Shown here: in pieces, positions 17,070 to 26,767 of the stretch
Numbering within the stretch: position 1 is the first letter of the stretch
How the letters are laid out: every line of letters begins with the position of its first letter
Origin: Peribacillus kribbensis DSM 17871
GTDB lineage: Bacteria; Bacillota; Bacilli; Bacillales; DSM-1321
NCBI RefSeq assembly: GCF_000430765.1
Contig: NZ_AUMQ01000041.1
Span: forward strand, 1-49,893
Length of the DNA stretch: 49,893 nucleotides
Direction: 5' to 3'
Made by a program: the position numbers and the translations under genes
Notes under the pieces: model-generated
Told to the model about the DNA's origin: nothing
Seen by the model: only the letters and a program-made list of their open reading frames with translations
Database searches by the model: none

Positions 17070-18140
17070 ATGAAAGGATATCTACATTTGCAAAGCGGAA
17101 ATTGTTTTGAAGGGAAATGGCTTACGAAAGCGCAGGAGGCAGAAGGTGAGGTGGTATTTTATACAGGCATGACCGGCTACCAGGAGGTTTTGACAGATCC
17201 ATCCTACCGGGGGCAGATTATTGTATTCACCTATCCGCTGATTGGAAACTATGGAATCAATAAGGAAGATTTTGAAAGCAAGATTCCTCATGCAGCAGGC
17301 GTGGTGGTCTTTAAAGGAAATATGGAGCATTCACACTTTCAGGCTGAATGCTCACTGGCTGAATATCTGGATAAGTGGAATATCCCAATGCTTGGAAAAG
17401 CAGATACCAGAGCGATTGTCAAGAAAATCAGAAGAGACGGATCCATGCAGGGAAGGCTTTCTGCTGCAGCAGACTCGCTTCCAACTATGAAGGAAAGAAG
17501 TACCGTTATCAGCGAGGTAGCTTCGACTGAGCTTAAAACATATGGCAGAGGGAGCCAGCACATTGTCTTGATGGATTTTGGCTTTAAACACTCCATTCTG
17601 GAGGAGCTGGTAAATCGGAATTGCAGAGTGACGACTGTCCCTTATCGTACTTCTATAGAAACGATCAAATCACTGAAGCCTGACGGTATTGTTTTGTCAA
17701 ATGGACCCGGGGATCCAAAAGCGATGGCTGGGATTCTTCCATCCATTAAGAAAATTGCCGAGAAGTATCCGACCTTAGGAATATGCCTTGGCCATCAGCT
17801 CCTGGCCCTGGCCTTTGGAGGCAATACAGAAAAACTGTTATTTGGACATAGGGGAGCCAATCAGCCCGTCATGAATGTAAAAACAAAAAGGGTCCTTATG
17901 ACATCTCAGAATCATGGATATGTAGTACAGGAAAAGAGCCTTGCCCAAACCCCGCTGCAGGTTCTGTATAAAAATGTGAACGACAAAAGCATCGAGGGTC
18001 TTGCACACAGCACCCTGCCGATCATTACAGCCCAATTCCATCCAGAGGCAAATCCAGGGCCGTGTGAAAGCAATTATTTATTCGATGAATTTCTAGAAAT
18101 GGTTAAACATCAGACTGGGAGAGAGAAAGCATATGCCTAA
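17070..18140 (+). CDS. carA: Carbamoyl-phosphate synthase (arginine-specific) small subunit CarA
   Basis: 356 aa. The N-terminal domain has GYLHLQSGNCFEG and TGYQEVLTDPSYRGQI. The class I glutamine amidotransferase domain has the nucleophile Cys in LGICLGHQLLALAFGG near residue 236 and the His-Glu pair in QFHPEA near 318. It supplies ammonia from glutamine to CarB. Its place in the arg operon marks it as the arginine-specific enzyme, distinct from the pyrimidine one. Ends overlapping carB by 8 bp. Confidence 0.95.
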   Translation: MKGYLHLQSGNCFEGKWLTKAQEAEGEVVFYTGMTGYQEVLTDPSYRGQIIVFTYPLIGNYGINKEDFESKIPHAAGVVVFKGNMEHSHFQAECSLAEYLDKWNIPMLGKADTRAIVKKIRRDGSMQGRLSAAADSLPTMKERSTVISEVASTELKTYGRGSQHIVLMDFGFKHSILEELVNRNCRVTTVPYRTSIETIKSLKPDGIVLSNGPGDPKAMAGILPSIKKIAEKYPTLGICLGHQLLALAFGGNTEKLLFGHRGANQPVMNVKTKRVLMTSQNHGYVVQEKSLAQTPLQVLYKNVNDKSIEGLAHSTLPIITAQFHPEANPGPCESNYLFDEFLEMVKHQTGREKAYA

Positions 18141-21100
18141 AGATCATACCTTACAATCCATCTTAGTTATCGGATCAGGCCCCATCGTGATTGGCCAGGC
18201 GGCAGAATTTGATTATGCGGGAACACAGGGCTGCCTTGCCCTGAAAGAAGAAGGATACAGGGTCATATTGGTGAACAGCAATCCTGCGACCATCATGACG
18301 GATGAGATCCATGCGGACAGCGTGTATTTTGAACCGCTCACCGTGGAAGTCATTGATCAAATCATTGAAAAAGAGAAGCCGGATGGACTGCTCGCAACCC
18401 TTGGGGGGCAGACGGGCTTGAACCTTGCCTATGAACTCCATGAATCTGGCATTCTTGAAAAGCATGGAGTCCGTCTCCTCGGCACTCCTATAGAATCCAT
18501 AAAAAAGGGGGAGGACCGTGAGCTTTTCCGTTCCCTTATGTATGAGATTGATGAGCCTGTGCCTCACAGCAAAATCATTCATGACATGGAAGCAGGCATT
18601 GAATTTGCGGAAGAAATCGGATTTCCCATCATCATCCGCCCTGCCTACACGCTTGGAGGAACAGGCGGGGGGATTGCTGGAAATATGTCTGAATTTAAAG
18701 AGCTAGTCAGATCGGGCCTGCAGGAAAGTGCCATCACACAGTGCCTGATCGAACAGAGCATTGCGGGATTTAAGGAAATTGAGTATGAAGTGATGAGGGA
18801 TGCCTCGAATACTTGTATTACCATCTGCAATATGGAAAATATTGATCCTGTAGGGATTCATACAGGGGATTCTGTGGTTGTGGCCCCTTCTCAGACCTTG
18901 ACGGATCAGGAGTATAATATGCTGCGTTCTGCATCCATCAAGATTATTTCTTCCCTTGGAATTATCGGAGGCTGCAATATCCAATTTGCGCTTGACCCTG
19001 CTAGCAAGCAATATTACTTGATTGAAGTCAATCCAAGGGTCAGCAGGTCGTCAGCCCTTGCATCGAAGGCAACGGGATATCCGATTGCAAGGATCGCCGC
19101 GAAGCTTGCAGTAGGCTATACCCTTGACGAGCTGATCAATCCTGTAACCAAGAGCACCTATGCAAGCTTTGAGCCTGCCCTTGATTATACTGTGGTGAAA
19201 TTTCCGCGCTGGCCATTTGATAAGTTTCCAGAGGCAGAAAGAAAGCTTGGGACCCAGATGAAGGCAACCGGTGAAGTCATGGCGATTGAAAGGAGCCTGG
19301 AGGCTGCCATCCAAAAAGCGGTGGTTTCCCTGGAATTAAAAACGACAGGTCTGCAGCTGGATTCTTTGAAGGAACGCCCATTCACAGAACTTCTTGCTTC
19401 GTTTAAACAGTGCACGGATGAGCGGATTTTTATAATTTTTGAGCTGCTGAGAAGAGGGATGGGAATCGATGAGATCCATCGAGAGACAAAAATAGACTAT
19501 TTCTATCTCAATGCCTTTAAAACATTGATTACGGCTGAGAAGGAAATCTTGAACTCTGCTGCTGCAGAAGTAACGAAGGATCAAATGCAGGAGTATAAAG
19601 ATTTAGGATTCCCCGACCTTTTCCTTGCTGATGCCTGGGGAGTGCCTGAAAAGGAAATCCGATTCATCCGCAAAAGCATGGGAGTTATTCCATCCTATAA
19701 GATGGTCGATACATGTGCAGCCGAATTTGAGTCCACCACCAATTATTTCTATTCCTCCTACAATGGAGAAAATGAGCAGGCGGTGAAGGATGGCAAAAAG
19801 GTTCTGGTCATCGGCAGCGGCCCGATCCGCATCGGCCAGGGAATTGAATTTGATTATTGTTCGGTCCATGCTGTGTATGCTTTAAAGCAGGAGGGCTATG
19901 AAACCATCATGATCAACAATAACCCTGAAACGGTAAGCACAGATTTTGCCACTTCTGATAAGCTCTATTTTGAACCTCTTACCCTGGAGTCTGTATTGAA
20001 TGTGATTGACGCGGAGGAAATTGATGGAGTCCTGATTCAATTTGGCGGCCAGACGGCCATCAATCTTGCCAGGGAGCTTGAGGAAAACTCAGTAAAGCTC
20101 CTTGGCACGAGCTTTGATGTCCTGGATCAAACAGAAGACCGCCACCGCTTTTACGAACTGCTTCAAAAGCTTGATATCCCCCATGTGCCGGGATATGAAG
20201 CCTCGTCCGAAAGAGATTTGCTTCAGCTCTCCCAGGAGATTGGTTTTCCTGTTCTCATCCGTCCATCTTATGTAATCGGAGGGAGAGGCATGAAGGTATT
20301 CCATTCTCTTAATCAGCTCCAGGAAGAGCTGGATGGCCGCTGGGATATTTCGTACCCCGTCCTGATCGATAAATTCATTCCTGGAAGAGAAGCGGAAGCC
20401 GATGTGATTGCCGATGGAGAAAATAGCTTCATCCCAATGATTGCAGAGCATATTGAAAGGGCCGGTATTCATTCCGGGGACAGCATGGCATATCTCCCAG
20501 CCCAGAATATCAGCGGCGAAGAAGGACAGCTTATCCTGGAATACAGCAAAAGGATTGCAGAAGAATTAGAGTACAAAGGGCTAATGAATATACAATTCGT
20601 ACTTGCGGATGAGAAGGTATATGTTCTTGAGGTTAATCCAAGAGCAAGCCGGACGGTTCCTATTATCAGCAAGCTTTCTGGTGTACCTATGGTACAAATT
20701 GCGACAAAAATATTGCTTGGGAAATACTCTCTTGCCGCATTAAATGAGCAGGAGATGAAACCTTATCCTTTTGTCGCTGTTAAATATCCGGTTTTTTCAA
20801 ATTATGCCTTAAGCGGCCTCGATACAAAGCTTGGGCCAGAAATGAAGTCAACTGGAGAAGGAATATCCATAAGCAGCAAAAGGGAGGATGCCTTAAAGAA
20901 GGCTTTTCTCCAAAAAAACCAGAATTTCAAAATCAAGAATGAAGTTTTGCTGAGCAGTCATGTAAAGCTTACAAATCAAGAGGCGGCAAGGATCAGACAG
21001 AACGGCTTCAAAATCTTATTATCCAGGGATATTGATATGAATACCTGGCTGCAGGAAGGAAGAGGAGCAGCCGTACTTGCATATGGGACCGCCGAGGAAG

Positions 21101-21255
21101 ATCAAATGCTGAGAAAGCAGGCGGTTAAATTCCGGATGCCTGTATTTTCTCAGGGAGAGACCTTTATGGCTTTCCTGGATTCGATGAAATCAGCATCCAT
21201 TGCAGTCACTTCCCTTCAGGAGTGGAAGTCAAATATAGAAGCAGGAGTGAAGTAA
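18133..21255 (+). CDS. carB: Carbamoyl-phosphate synthase (arginine-specific) large subunit CarB
   Basis: 1040 aa, with the two homologous ATP-grasp halves: SILVIGSGPIVIGQAAEFDYAGTQ near residue 8 and VLVIGSGPIRIGQGIEFDYCSVHA near 556. Each half holds the LIEVNPR or VLEVNPR metal-binding motif. It uses two ATP, bicarbonate and ammonia from CarA to make carbamoyl phosphate. It is about 30 residues shorter than pyrimidine-type CarB; the shortfall lies in the C-terminal allosteric domain, consistent with the arginine-specific type that lacks UMP control (inference from family knowledge). Confidence 0.95.
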   Translation: MPKDHTLQSILVIGSGPIVIGQAAEFDYAGTQGCLALKEEGYRVILVNSNPATIMTDEIHADSVYFEPLTVEVIDQIIEKEKPDGLLATLGGQTGLNLAYELHESGILEKHGVRLLGTPIESIKKGEDRELFRSLMYEIDEPVPHSKIIHDMEAGIEFAEEIGFPIIIRPAYTLGGTGGGIAGNMSEFKELVRSGLQESAITQCLIEQSIAGFKEIEYEVMRDASNTCITICNMENIDPVGIHTGDSVVVAPSQTLTDQEYNMLRSASIKIISSLGIIGGCNIQFALDPASKQYYLIEVNPRVSRSSALASKATGYPIARIAAKLAVGYTLDELINPVTKSTYASFEPALDYTVVKFPRWPFDKFPEAERKLGTQMKATGEVMAIERSLEAAIQKAVVSLELKTTGLQLDSLKERPFTELLASFKQCTDERIFIIFELLRRGMGIDEIHRETKIDYFYLNAFKTLITAEKEILNSAAAEVTKDQMQEYKDLGFPDLFLADAWGVPEKEIRFIRKSMGVIPSYKMVDTCAAEFESTTNYFYSSYNGENEQAVKDGKKVLVIGSGPIRIGQGIEFDYCSVHAVYALKQEGYETIMINNNPETVSTDFATSDKLYFEPLTLESVLNVIDAEEIDGVLIQFGGQTAINLARELEENSVKLLGTSFDVLDQTEDRHRFYELLQKLDIPHVPGYEASSERDLLQLSQEIGFPVLIRPSYVIGGRGMKVFHSLNQLQEELDGRWDISYPVLIDKFIPGREAEADVIADGENSFIPMIAEHIERAGIHSGDSMAYLPAQNISGEEGQLILEYSKRIAEELEYKGLMNIQFVLADEKVYVLEVNPRASRTVPIISKLSGVPMVQIATKILLGKYSLAALNEQEMKPYPFVAVKYPVFSNYALSGLDTKLGPEMKSTGEGISISSKREDALKKAFLQKNQNFKIKNEVLLSSHVKLTNQEAARIRQNGFKILLSRDIDMNTWLQEGRGAAVLAYGTAEEDQMLRKQAVKFRMPVFSQGETFMAFLDSMKSASIAVTSLQEWKSNIEAGVK

Positions 21256-21257
21256 AC

Positions 21258-22217
21258 ATGATGATTCATGCCGCCCGTACAGATGAAAAAATAACCGATA
21301 AAAAGGACTTCCTGGCCATCGCGGATTTTTCTGCAGATGAGATTAAAGATTTTCTAGAGCTGGCTAAGAAAATTAAAGCTAAACGCGTGATGGGAGAGCC
21401 CTATACACCGCTTGCAGGGAAGACTCTCGGGATGATTTTTGAGAAACCATCTACAAGAACAAGGGTATCATTTGAAGCAGGCATGCTCCAGCTTGGCGGT
21501 CATGCCCTCTTCTTAAGCAGCCAGGATTTACAGATTGGCCGAGGCGAAACGATTGCTGATACTGCAAGGGTGCTTTCCCGTTATCTAGATGGGATCATGA
21601 TCCGGACATTCAATCATGAGACGTTGGAGGTTCTTGCCAAGAATGCTGAGATTCCGGTGATTAACGGCCTTACAGATCTGAACCATCCATGCCAGGCCCT
21701 TGCAGATCTCCTGACGATCCATGAAATAAAAGGGGAATTGGAAGGCTTAAAAATGGCCTATATTGGTGATGGCAATAATATGGCCCATTCTCTCATGGCT
21801 GCCTGTGCCAAAATGGGGATCCACTTCTCCCTAGCCTGTCCAAAAGGGTATAAACCTAATGAGGAATTGGTGCTGTCAGCCGCAAAAGAGGCAGCGAAGA
21901 ATGGAACGGAGCTAGTCGTGACCGATGATCCTGTCTCAGCTGTCAAGGATGCAGATATCATTTATTCAGATGTTTGGACCAGTATGGGGCAGGAAGAGGA
22001 AAATGAGATCAGGCTCAAGCATTTCAAAGATTTCCAAATCAATCAAGACCTGACACAGCATGCAAAAAAAGATTATATCTTTATGCATTGTCTTCCGGCA
22101 CATAGAGGGGAGGAAGCCACTGCAGAGGTGATCGATGGAGAGCATTCGGTCATTTTCCACCAGGCTGAAAACCGACTCCATGCCCAGAAAGCAATCCTGG
22201 TCGATCTTTTAAAATAA
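21258..22217 (+). CDS. argF: Ornithine carbamoyltransferase ArgF
   Basis: 319 aa from the ATG at 21258, with AGGAGTG eight nt before it; an upstream in-frame start at 21222 lies inside carB. The carbamoyl phosphate motif is KPSTRTRVSFE near residue 55, the HPCQALAD segment is near 134, and the ornithine-binding Cys is in HCLPAHRGEE near 273. It makes citrulline from ornithine and carbamoyl phosphate. Last gene of the operon; argG and argH are not in this window. Confidence 0.95.
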   Translation: MMIHAARTDEKITDKKDFLAIADFSADEIKDFLELAKKIKAKRVMGEPYTPLAGKTLGMIFEKPSTRTRVSFEAGMLQLGGHALFLSSQDLQIGRGETIADTARVLSRYLDGIMIRTFNHETLEVLAKNAEIPVINGLTDLNHPCQALADLLTIHEIKGELEGLKMAYIGDGNNMAHSLMAACAKMGIHFSLACPKGYKPNEELVLSAAKEAAKNGTELVVTDDPVSAVKDADIIYSDVWTSMGQEEENEIRLKHFKDFQINQDLTQHAKKDYIFMHCLPAHRGEEATAEVIDGEHSVIFHQAENRLHAQKAILVDLLK

Positions 22218-22228
22218 ATCGTTTTATT

Positions 22229-22364
22229 AAAAGGCTGTTTTTTTTACGCAAACTTTGTTGCTTTGGAACAAGGTGGTTGATTTCCATTCCAATGAACCTG
22301 TTTAATAATGGGATTGCCTTTCAGACTCTTTAAAAAACAACAATCTTTTAGACAAGAGCCTTTT
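22229..22364. repeat. Dispersed intergenic repeat, copy A (MITE-like)
   Basis: 136 bp bounded by AAAAGGCT (22229-22236) and its inverted complement AGCCTTTT (22357-22364). Shared core blocks with copy B at 32659 are GCTTTGGAACAA, GTGGTTGATTTCC, TGTTTAATAATGGGATTG and AGACTCTTTAAAA. No coding frame. Placed 12 bp after argF. Copy B carries an extra inner block around GGATGCTCGCTCC that copy A lacks. Confidence 0.85.
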
Positions 22365-22400
22365 GAAAGAAGGTCTTATACCTCTCTTGCTCACACAGTT

Positions 22401-22421
22401 TTGATTTTCCAGTAAAATCAA
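22401..22421. promoter_or_regulatory. Perfect palindrome upstream of yjzC
   Basis: TTGATTTT, spacer CCAGT, AAAATCAA forms a perfect 8-bp inverted repeat about 50 bp before the yjzC start, followed by TG and six T. It could be an operator or a weak AT-rich terminator for the arg operon. No regulator is assigned. Confidence 0.45.
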
Positions 22422-22472
22422 TGTTTTTTACTTCGGAAATAACTGAAAATAAGAGAAAAAGGGGGGGATAAG

Positions 22473-22646
22473 ATGCATTTTAGACCGGGAAGCAAGGCTC
22501 CCAATAACGGATACTATGTAGAAGTAGGCATCGGGGGCAGCATGGTGAGTAATCCAAAAAAAATACATTTGAATACGGGAGACCGTTTTCCTGATAATTC
22601 AAACGATGACCGGCATTGGGCGCATGCGCCTAAGCCGCAGCACTGA
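22473..22646 (+). CDS. yjzC: YjzC family small protein
   Basis: 57 aa, beginning MHFRPGSKAPNNGYYVEVG with the later block KIHLNTGDRFPDN. This matches the YjzC family of Bacillus (short proteins of unknown function, with RPG.KAPNNG and GDRFP motifs). A run of seven G upstream supplies the ribosome binding site. It follows argF as in B. subtilis, and has its own strong terminator. Function unknown. Confidence 0.85.
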   Translation: MHFRPGSKAPNNGYYVEVGIGGSMVSNPKKIHLNTGDRFPDNSNDDRHWAHAPKPQH

Positions 22647-22667
22647 AGGCCGGATCATCAATTTTCT

Positions 22668-22708
22668 AAGAAAGAAGTGTCCCGCAGGGGATCACTTCTT
22701 TCTTTTTT
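22668..22708 (+). terminator. Rho-independent terminator of yjzC
   Basis: AAGAAAGAAGTG (22668-22679) pairs perfectly with CACTTCTTTCTT (22693-22704) around a 13-nt loop, followed by T residues. Confidence 0.88.
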
Positions 22709-22756
22709 GTGGTAAAAATAGAAGAGAGACTACATTTCAAGCCGAGGTGATAGAAG

Positions 22757-25342
22757 CTGGAATTAGAACATATGACTGTCAAATTACAGGAAGGCTTAAT
22801 GGGAGCACAGCGGATCGCGGCGGAGTGGAACCATCAGGAAATAGTGGATATTCACCTTTTCCTCTCTTTTACTGATGATCCGGAAGGAATGCTTCCCAGA
22901 ATCCTTGAGATCTGCTCGATCCCTGTCCGGGATGCCCGGGAATTTTATGAGGAAAAGCTTCGCCACCTTCCCCAAGTAACCATCCAGGGGGATAAACCGC
23001 AAGTATATATTTCCTTAAGTCTTCAAGGGATTTTCGACGAAGCTGAGCGTATAAAGGAGGACCTTCAGGATGAATATCTTTCTGTGGAGCATTTCATCCT
23101 TGCCAGCATAAAAAATGGCCGCCATACCTTCTTCGGGAAAAACAAGCTGAACTATGACAAAGTGTATCACGTAATAATGGACATTAGGGGGAATCAGAAA
23201 GTGACCAGCAGCAATCCGGAGGCCGCCTATGAGGTGTTGGCCAAATATGGCCGGGATCTAGTGGCAGAAGCAAAGAAAGGAAAAATGGATCCTGTTATAG
23301 GCCGTGATGCGGAAATCCGCCATGCCATCAGGATTCTGTCCAGGAAAACAAAGAACAACCCAGTCCTGATCGGTGAGCCGGGGGTGGGGAAAACTGCTAT
23401 CGTGGAAGGCCTTGCACAGCGGATTGTAAGGCGGGATGTTCCTGAAGGACTTAAGGATAAAATCGTCTTTGCCCTCGATATGAGCTCGCTCATTGCAGGG
23501 GCAAAGTTCAGGGGGGAATTCGAAGAACGCCTGAAAGCGGTCTTAAACGAAGTGAAAAAAAGTGAAGGGAAAATCATTTTGTTTATTGATGAGCTGCATA
23601 CCATTGTCGGGGCAGGCAGGACAGAGGGCGCCATGGATGCGGGAAATATGCTGAAGCCGATGCTTGCACGCGGGGAGCTCCACTGTATTGGGGCTACTAC
23701 ACTGGATGAGTACAGGCGCTATATTGAAAAGGATCCTGCTTTAGAAAGAAGATTTCAGCAGGTCCTTGTCAAGGAGCCTGATGTTGAGGAGTCCATTTCC
23801 ATTCTGCGCGGGTTAAAGGAACGGTTTGAAATTCATCATGGAGTACGAATTCATGATTCAGCCATCGTATCTGCTGCCATTCTCTCAAACCGCTATATTT
23901 CGGACAGGTTCCTGCCGGATAAGGCCATAGACCTGGTGGATGAAGCGTGTGCCATGATCCGGACAGAGATTGATTCTATGCCGACAGAGCTGGATGAGAT
24001 AACACGAAAGGTTATGCAGCTTGAAATTGAGGAGGCCGCCCTTACAAAGGAAACGGATGCAAAGAGCGTTAAGAGGCTCGAGCAGCTTAGGGAAGAGCTT
24101 GCCCAATTAAAGGAGCAGTCCCGTGAGATGAATGCAAAGTGGCTGGCTGAAAAGGCTTCGCTAGAAAGTGTGCAAAAGAAAAGAGAAGGGCTGGAAAAAC
24201 TCCGCAGAGATCTGGAAGAAGCAGAAAATAAATACGATCTAAACAGGGCAGCAGAGCTTCGCCACGGCCTGATTCCAAGAGAGGAACAGGAGCTTAGACA
24301 GTTTGAAGAGGAGCTTAAAGCTTCCAAAACGGAAGCAAGCCTTCTGCGTGAAGAAGTTACAGAAGAGGAAATAGCCGCTATCGTAGCCAGATGGACAGGG
24401 ATACCTGTGGCAAAAATGATGGAGGGAGACAGAGAGAAGCTTCTCCGGATGCCATCGATCCTCCACGAAAGAGTAATTGGCCAGGAGGAAGCGGTTGAAC
24501 TGGTTTCAGATGCCATTCTCCGGGCAAGAGCGGGCATAAAGGATCCGGGCAGGCCTATAGGTTCCTTCATTTTCCTTGGACCGACGGGAGTGGGGAAAAC
24601 CGAGCTTGCCAAGGCGCTGGCAGGGTCCTTGTTTGATAGCGAAGAACAAATCATCAGGATCGATATGTCTGAATATATGGAAAGGCATTCGGTCTCAAGA
24701 TTGGTCGGAGCTCCTCCGGGATATGTGGGCTATGAAGAGGGAGGACAGCTGACTGAAGCGGTAAGAAGGAAACCGTATTCTGTGATTCTCCTGGATGAGA
24801 TTGAAAAGGCACACGGAGAAGTTTTCAATATTCTTCTTCAGCTGCTCGATGAAGGAAGGATCACAGATTCACAGGGACGGACGGTTGACTGCAGGAATAC
24901 CGTGATCATTATGACATCAAACATCGGCTCAGGCTCACTTTTGGAAATGAAAAGGGATTCTGAGGAAATCCCCGAGGGAATCAAGGAACATGTATTTCAG
25001 GAAATGAGGCTCCGGTTTAAGCCTGAGTTCCTCAACCGTGTGGATGATATTATCCTCTTTAAGCCGTTGACCTCTGAGGAAACAGCCTGTATTGCAGAAA
25101 AAATGATAGGAGAACTGGCAGCAAGAGCCGTTGATCAAAACATACGCCTGACCATAACAGATGCCGCAAAAAAACTCATTGCGGAAGATGGGTATGATCC
25201 TGTATACGGGGCAAGGCCGCTTAAAAGATATATTCAAAAGCACATCGAAACGGCGGTGGCGAGGGAAATCATCAAAGGAACGGCATCAGATTCCCTGACC
25301 ATAGACGCAAAAAACGGAAGGCTGGAAATTTTAGTGAGATAA
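22757..25342 (+). CDS. clpB: ClpB disaggregase (AAA+ chaperone)
   Basis: 861 aa if started at CTG 22757, 856 aa from the ATG at 22772. The CTG is favoured: GAGGTGA (22744-22750) lies 6 nt before it, and the added residues [M]ELEH restore the family N-terminus MDLxxMTxKxQ, whereas the ATG has no ribosome binding site. The N-domain (to about 145) is divergent. AAA-1 has Walker [10 protein letters not shown] near residue 206. A full M-domain coiled coil (about 395-530) distinguishes ClpB from ClpC and ClpE. AAA-2 has GPTGVGKTE near 610 and ends in the D2 small domain. It resolubilises aggregates with DnaK. No CtsR (GGTCAAA) or CIRCE element is visible upstream. Confidence 0.93.
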   Translation: MELEHMTVKLQEGLMGAQRIAAEWNHQEIVDIHLFLSFTDDPEGMLPRILEICSIPVRDAREFYEEKLRHLPQVTIQGDKPQVYISLSLQGIFDEAERIKEDLQDEYLSVEHFILASIKNGRHTFFGKNKLNYDKVYHVIMDIRGNQKVTSSNPEAAYEVLAKYGRDLVAEAKKGKMDPVIGRDAEIRHAIRILSRKTKNNPVLIGEPGVGKTAIVEGLAQRIVRRDVPEGLKDKIVFALDMSSLIAGAKFRGEFEERLKAVLNEVKKSEGKIILFIDELHTIVGAGRTEGAMDAGNMLKPMLARGELHCIGATTLDEYRRYIEKDPALERRFQQVLVKEPDVEESISILRGLKERFEIHHGVRIHDSAIVSAAILSNRYISDRFLPDKAIDLVDEACAMIRTEIDSMPTELDEITRKVMQLEIEEAALTKETDAKSVKRLEQLREELAQLKEQSREMNAKWLAEKASLESVQKKREGLEKLRRDLEEAENKYDLNRAAELRHGLIPREEQELRQFEEELKASKTEASLLREEVTEEEIAAIVARWTGIPVAKMMEGDREKLLRMPSILHERVIGQEEAVELVSDAILRARAGIKDPGRPIGSFIFLGPTGVGKTELAKALAGSLFDSEEQIIRIDMSEYMERHSVSRLVGAPPGYVGYEEGGQLTEAVRRKPYSVILLDEIEKAHGEVFNILLQLLDEGRITDSQGRTVDCRNTVIIMTSNIGSGSLLEMKRDSEEIPEGIKEHVFQEMRLRFKPEFLNRVDDIILFKPLTSEETACIAEKMIGELAARAVDQNIRLTITDAAKKLIAEDGYDPVYGARPLKRYIQKHIETAVAREIIKGTASDSLTIDAKNGRLEILVR

Positions 25343-25417
25343 AGACTTGAAATTCAAATAAATCTGAATAACAGCTGCTTTTCAAACCTTAAATATGTGA
25401 AACCAGCTGAGTAAAAG

Positions 25418-25450
25418 GAAAAGGGACCCCGGTGAACGGAGTCCCTTTTC
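25418..25450. terminator. Bidirectional terminator between clpB and yjzD
   Basis: GAAAAGGGAC (25418-25427) is the inverted complement of GTCCCTTTTC (25441-25450) around a 13-nt loop. It serves convergent clpB and yjzD. Confidence 0.75.
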
Positions 25451-25472
25451 TTCCAGCCAAGCTGAAAGAAAA

Positions 25473-25661
25473 TCAATGTTGAGTTTTCTTTACGGGTTCG
25501 TCAGGAATGATTGCACTCACAATCAATATCAATACAGTTACCACTACCCCAAGAATTGCACCTTGTGCATAATTTGGATCCACACCATTCATTGAGCTCA
25601 CAACATATGTAAGCATTTCAACGAGTAAAAAGGTCCAGAAAAATGTCCAGAATACTTTCAA
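25473..25661 (-). CDS. yjzD: YjzD family small membrane protein (DUF2929)
   Basis: 62 aa from the TTG at 25661, which has GAGGTGA 5 nt before it; a GTG at 25670 lies inside that ribosome binding site. There are two hydrophobic segments, about residues 4-22 (FWTFFWTFLLVEMLTYVV) and 33-55. The block YVVSSMNGV and the following GAILGVVV match YjzD/DUF2929 of Bacillus. Function unknown. Its place next to yjaU agrees with B. subtilis order. Confidence 0.82.
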   Translation of the reverse strand: MKVFWTFFWTFLLVEMLTYVVSSMNGVDPNYAQGAILGVVVTVLILIVSAIIPDEPVKKTQH

Positions 25662-25982
25662 GAAGTTCACCTCATTCCTAGTGTATGTGTTCAGGAAGTC
25701 CTGTAGCCAAACAGATGAAACAAAATTAAATCATGCTGAAATAAAACGGCGGACCTTTATAGTAGTACAGAAAAGCCGCCAATAGCATCAACAATATCTT
25801 ACCATAATTCAGTTTTTTAGGAAATGCTGATTTCTTTCTATTAGCAGATTTCCTAATATATAAAAAGGGAAAATGAAAAAAATATGCGCTTTTTGCCTGA
25901 AAGACCCATGCATGCATAAGCAAGCTATAATAGTATAGATAGAAAACAACTGTTTAAAATTCTATGAAAAGGGAGAACCCGG
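25662..25982. other. 321-bp intergenic region between yjzD and yjaU
   Basis: AT-rich. A good -10 box TATAAT at 25926-25931 faces yjaU but has no clear -35. GGCGG (25748-25752) and CCGCC (25776-25780) form a small inverted pair. A 65-codon minus-strand frame at 25726-25923 has no ribosome binding site and is not accepted. Nothing else is visible. Confidence 0.5.
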
Positions 25983-26702
25983 ATGATCAACCAACGCAGC
26001 TTTCTGCTGGACGGACAATACAGCATGATTTATTATCCTGAACGGCCAAGCGGGTTCGCAGTCATGATCATAGGAGACCGGAATCATTTTGTTGAAGAGA
26101 AGACAAGCTTCTGGCTTCAGCATCCAGGAAGGAATGAAATTGTAACTCAGCTTAAATCGTTAGGATACATGCTGTTTTCCTCGAATTTTTATGGAGCAAG
26201 CTGGGGGAGCGACAGAGCTGCAGACCTGGCCAAAAGGCTTTATCACATGGTCATGAAAAGCGAGATTCTTAATGAGCGCTTTCATATTTTGGCCGAAGGT
26301 ACCGGTGCACTGACAGCAATGAAGGTAGCAGATCTACTCAAGGACCAGATAAGATCTGTGGTCTTCCTCAATCCCTGCTTATCCTTACAAAAGAAAATCC
26401 AGAAGGAAAAGGAACAAAAATTCTTTTATAAAAAGATTATAAATGAAATATCCCATGCTTATGGATGGAACAAACAGGAAAGTGCTGAATTCTTACGATC
26501 ACCAGAAGCAGAAAATCTTGAGATTTCTGTTCCTTTGAAGATTATCCATATCCTCGGCAATGGTGCAGAGGATCAGTCTGAACTTTATAAAAGCATCCAG
26601 AATAAAAGCCATCTGGAAATTCAATTTCTCCTGGCGGAAAAACGCTATAAAATTGCAGCACAGGCGCGCAGCTTTTTTAGGAAATATGAAACTATCCTAT
26701 AG
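25983..26702 (+). CDS. yjaU: YjaU, degenerate alpha/beta-hydrolase-like protein
   Basis: 239 aa. The overall pattern is an alpha/beta hydrolase: a strand with FAVMIIGDRNHFV near residue 25, LLFSSNFYGASWG near 64, and FHILAEGTGALTAMKVADLL near 100. The nucleophile elbow expected as GxSxG reads A-E-G-T-G at residues 104-108, so the Ser is replaced by Gly106 and the enzyme is probably inactive or uses another chemistry. Place and size match YjaU of Bacillus. GGGAGAA precedes the ATG. Followed 65 bp later by yjaV. Confidence 0.78.
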   Translation: MINQRSFLLDGQYSMIYYPERPSGFAVMIIGDRNHFVEEKTSFWLQHPGRNEIVTQLKSLGYMLFSSNFYGASWGSDRAADLAKRLYHMVMKSEILNERFHILAEGTGALTAMKVADLLKDQIRSVVFLNPCLSLQKKIQKEKEQKFFYKKIINEISHAYGWNKQESAEFLRSPEAENLEISVPLKIIHILGNGAEDQSELYKSIQNKSHLEIQFLLAEKRYKIAAQARSFFRKYETIL

Positions 26703-26767
26703 TGTAAAAGGAAATTCCTCTCTCTATCCGCATAAGATAGAACAATAGGCTTTAGGGAGGCGTCTGT

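Noticed and set aside
22772-25342. ClpC or ClpE identity for the Clp ATPase
   Set aside because: The long M-domain coiled coil of about 130 residues fits ClpB; ClpC and ClpE have shorter linkers, and ClpE has an N-terminal zinc finger that is absent here.
25726-25923. Minus-strand 65-codon frame between yjzD and yjaU
   Set aside because: No ribosome binding site before its TTG/ATG, low-complexity aromatic and Lys composition, and it overlaps the likely yjaU promoter.
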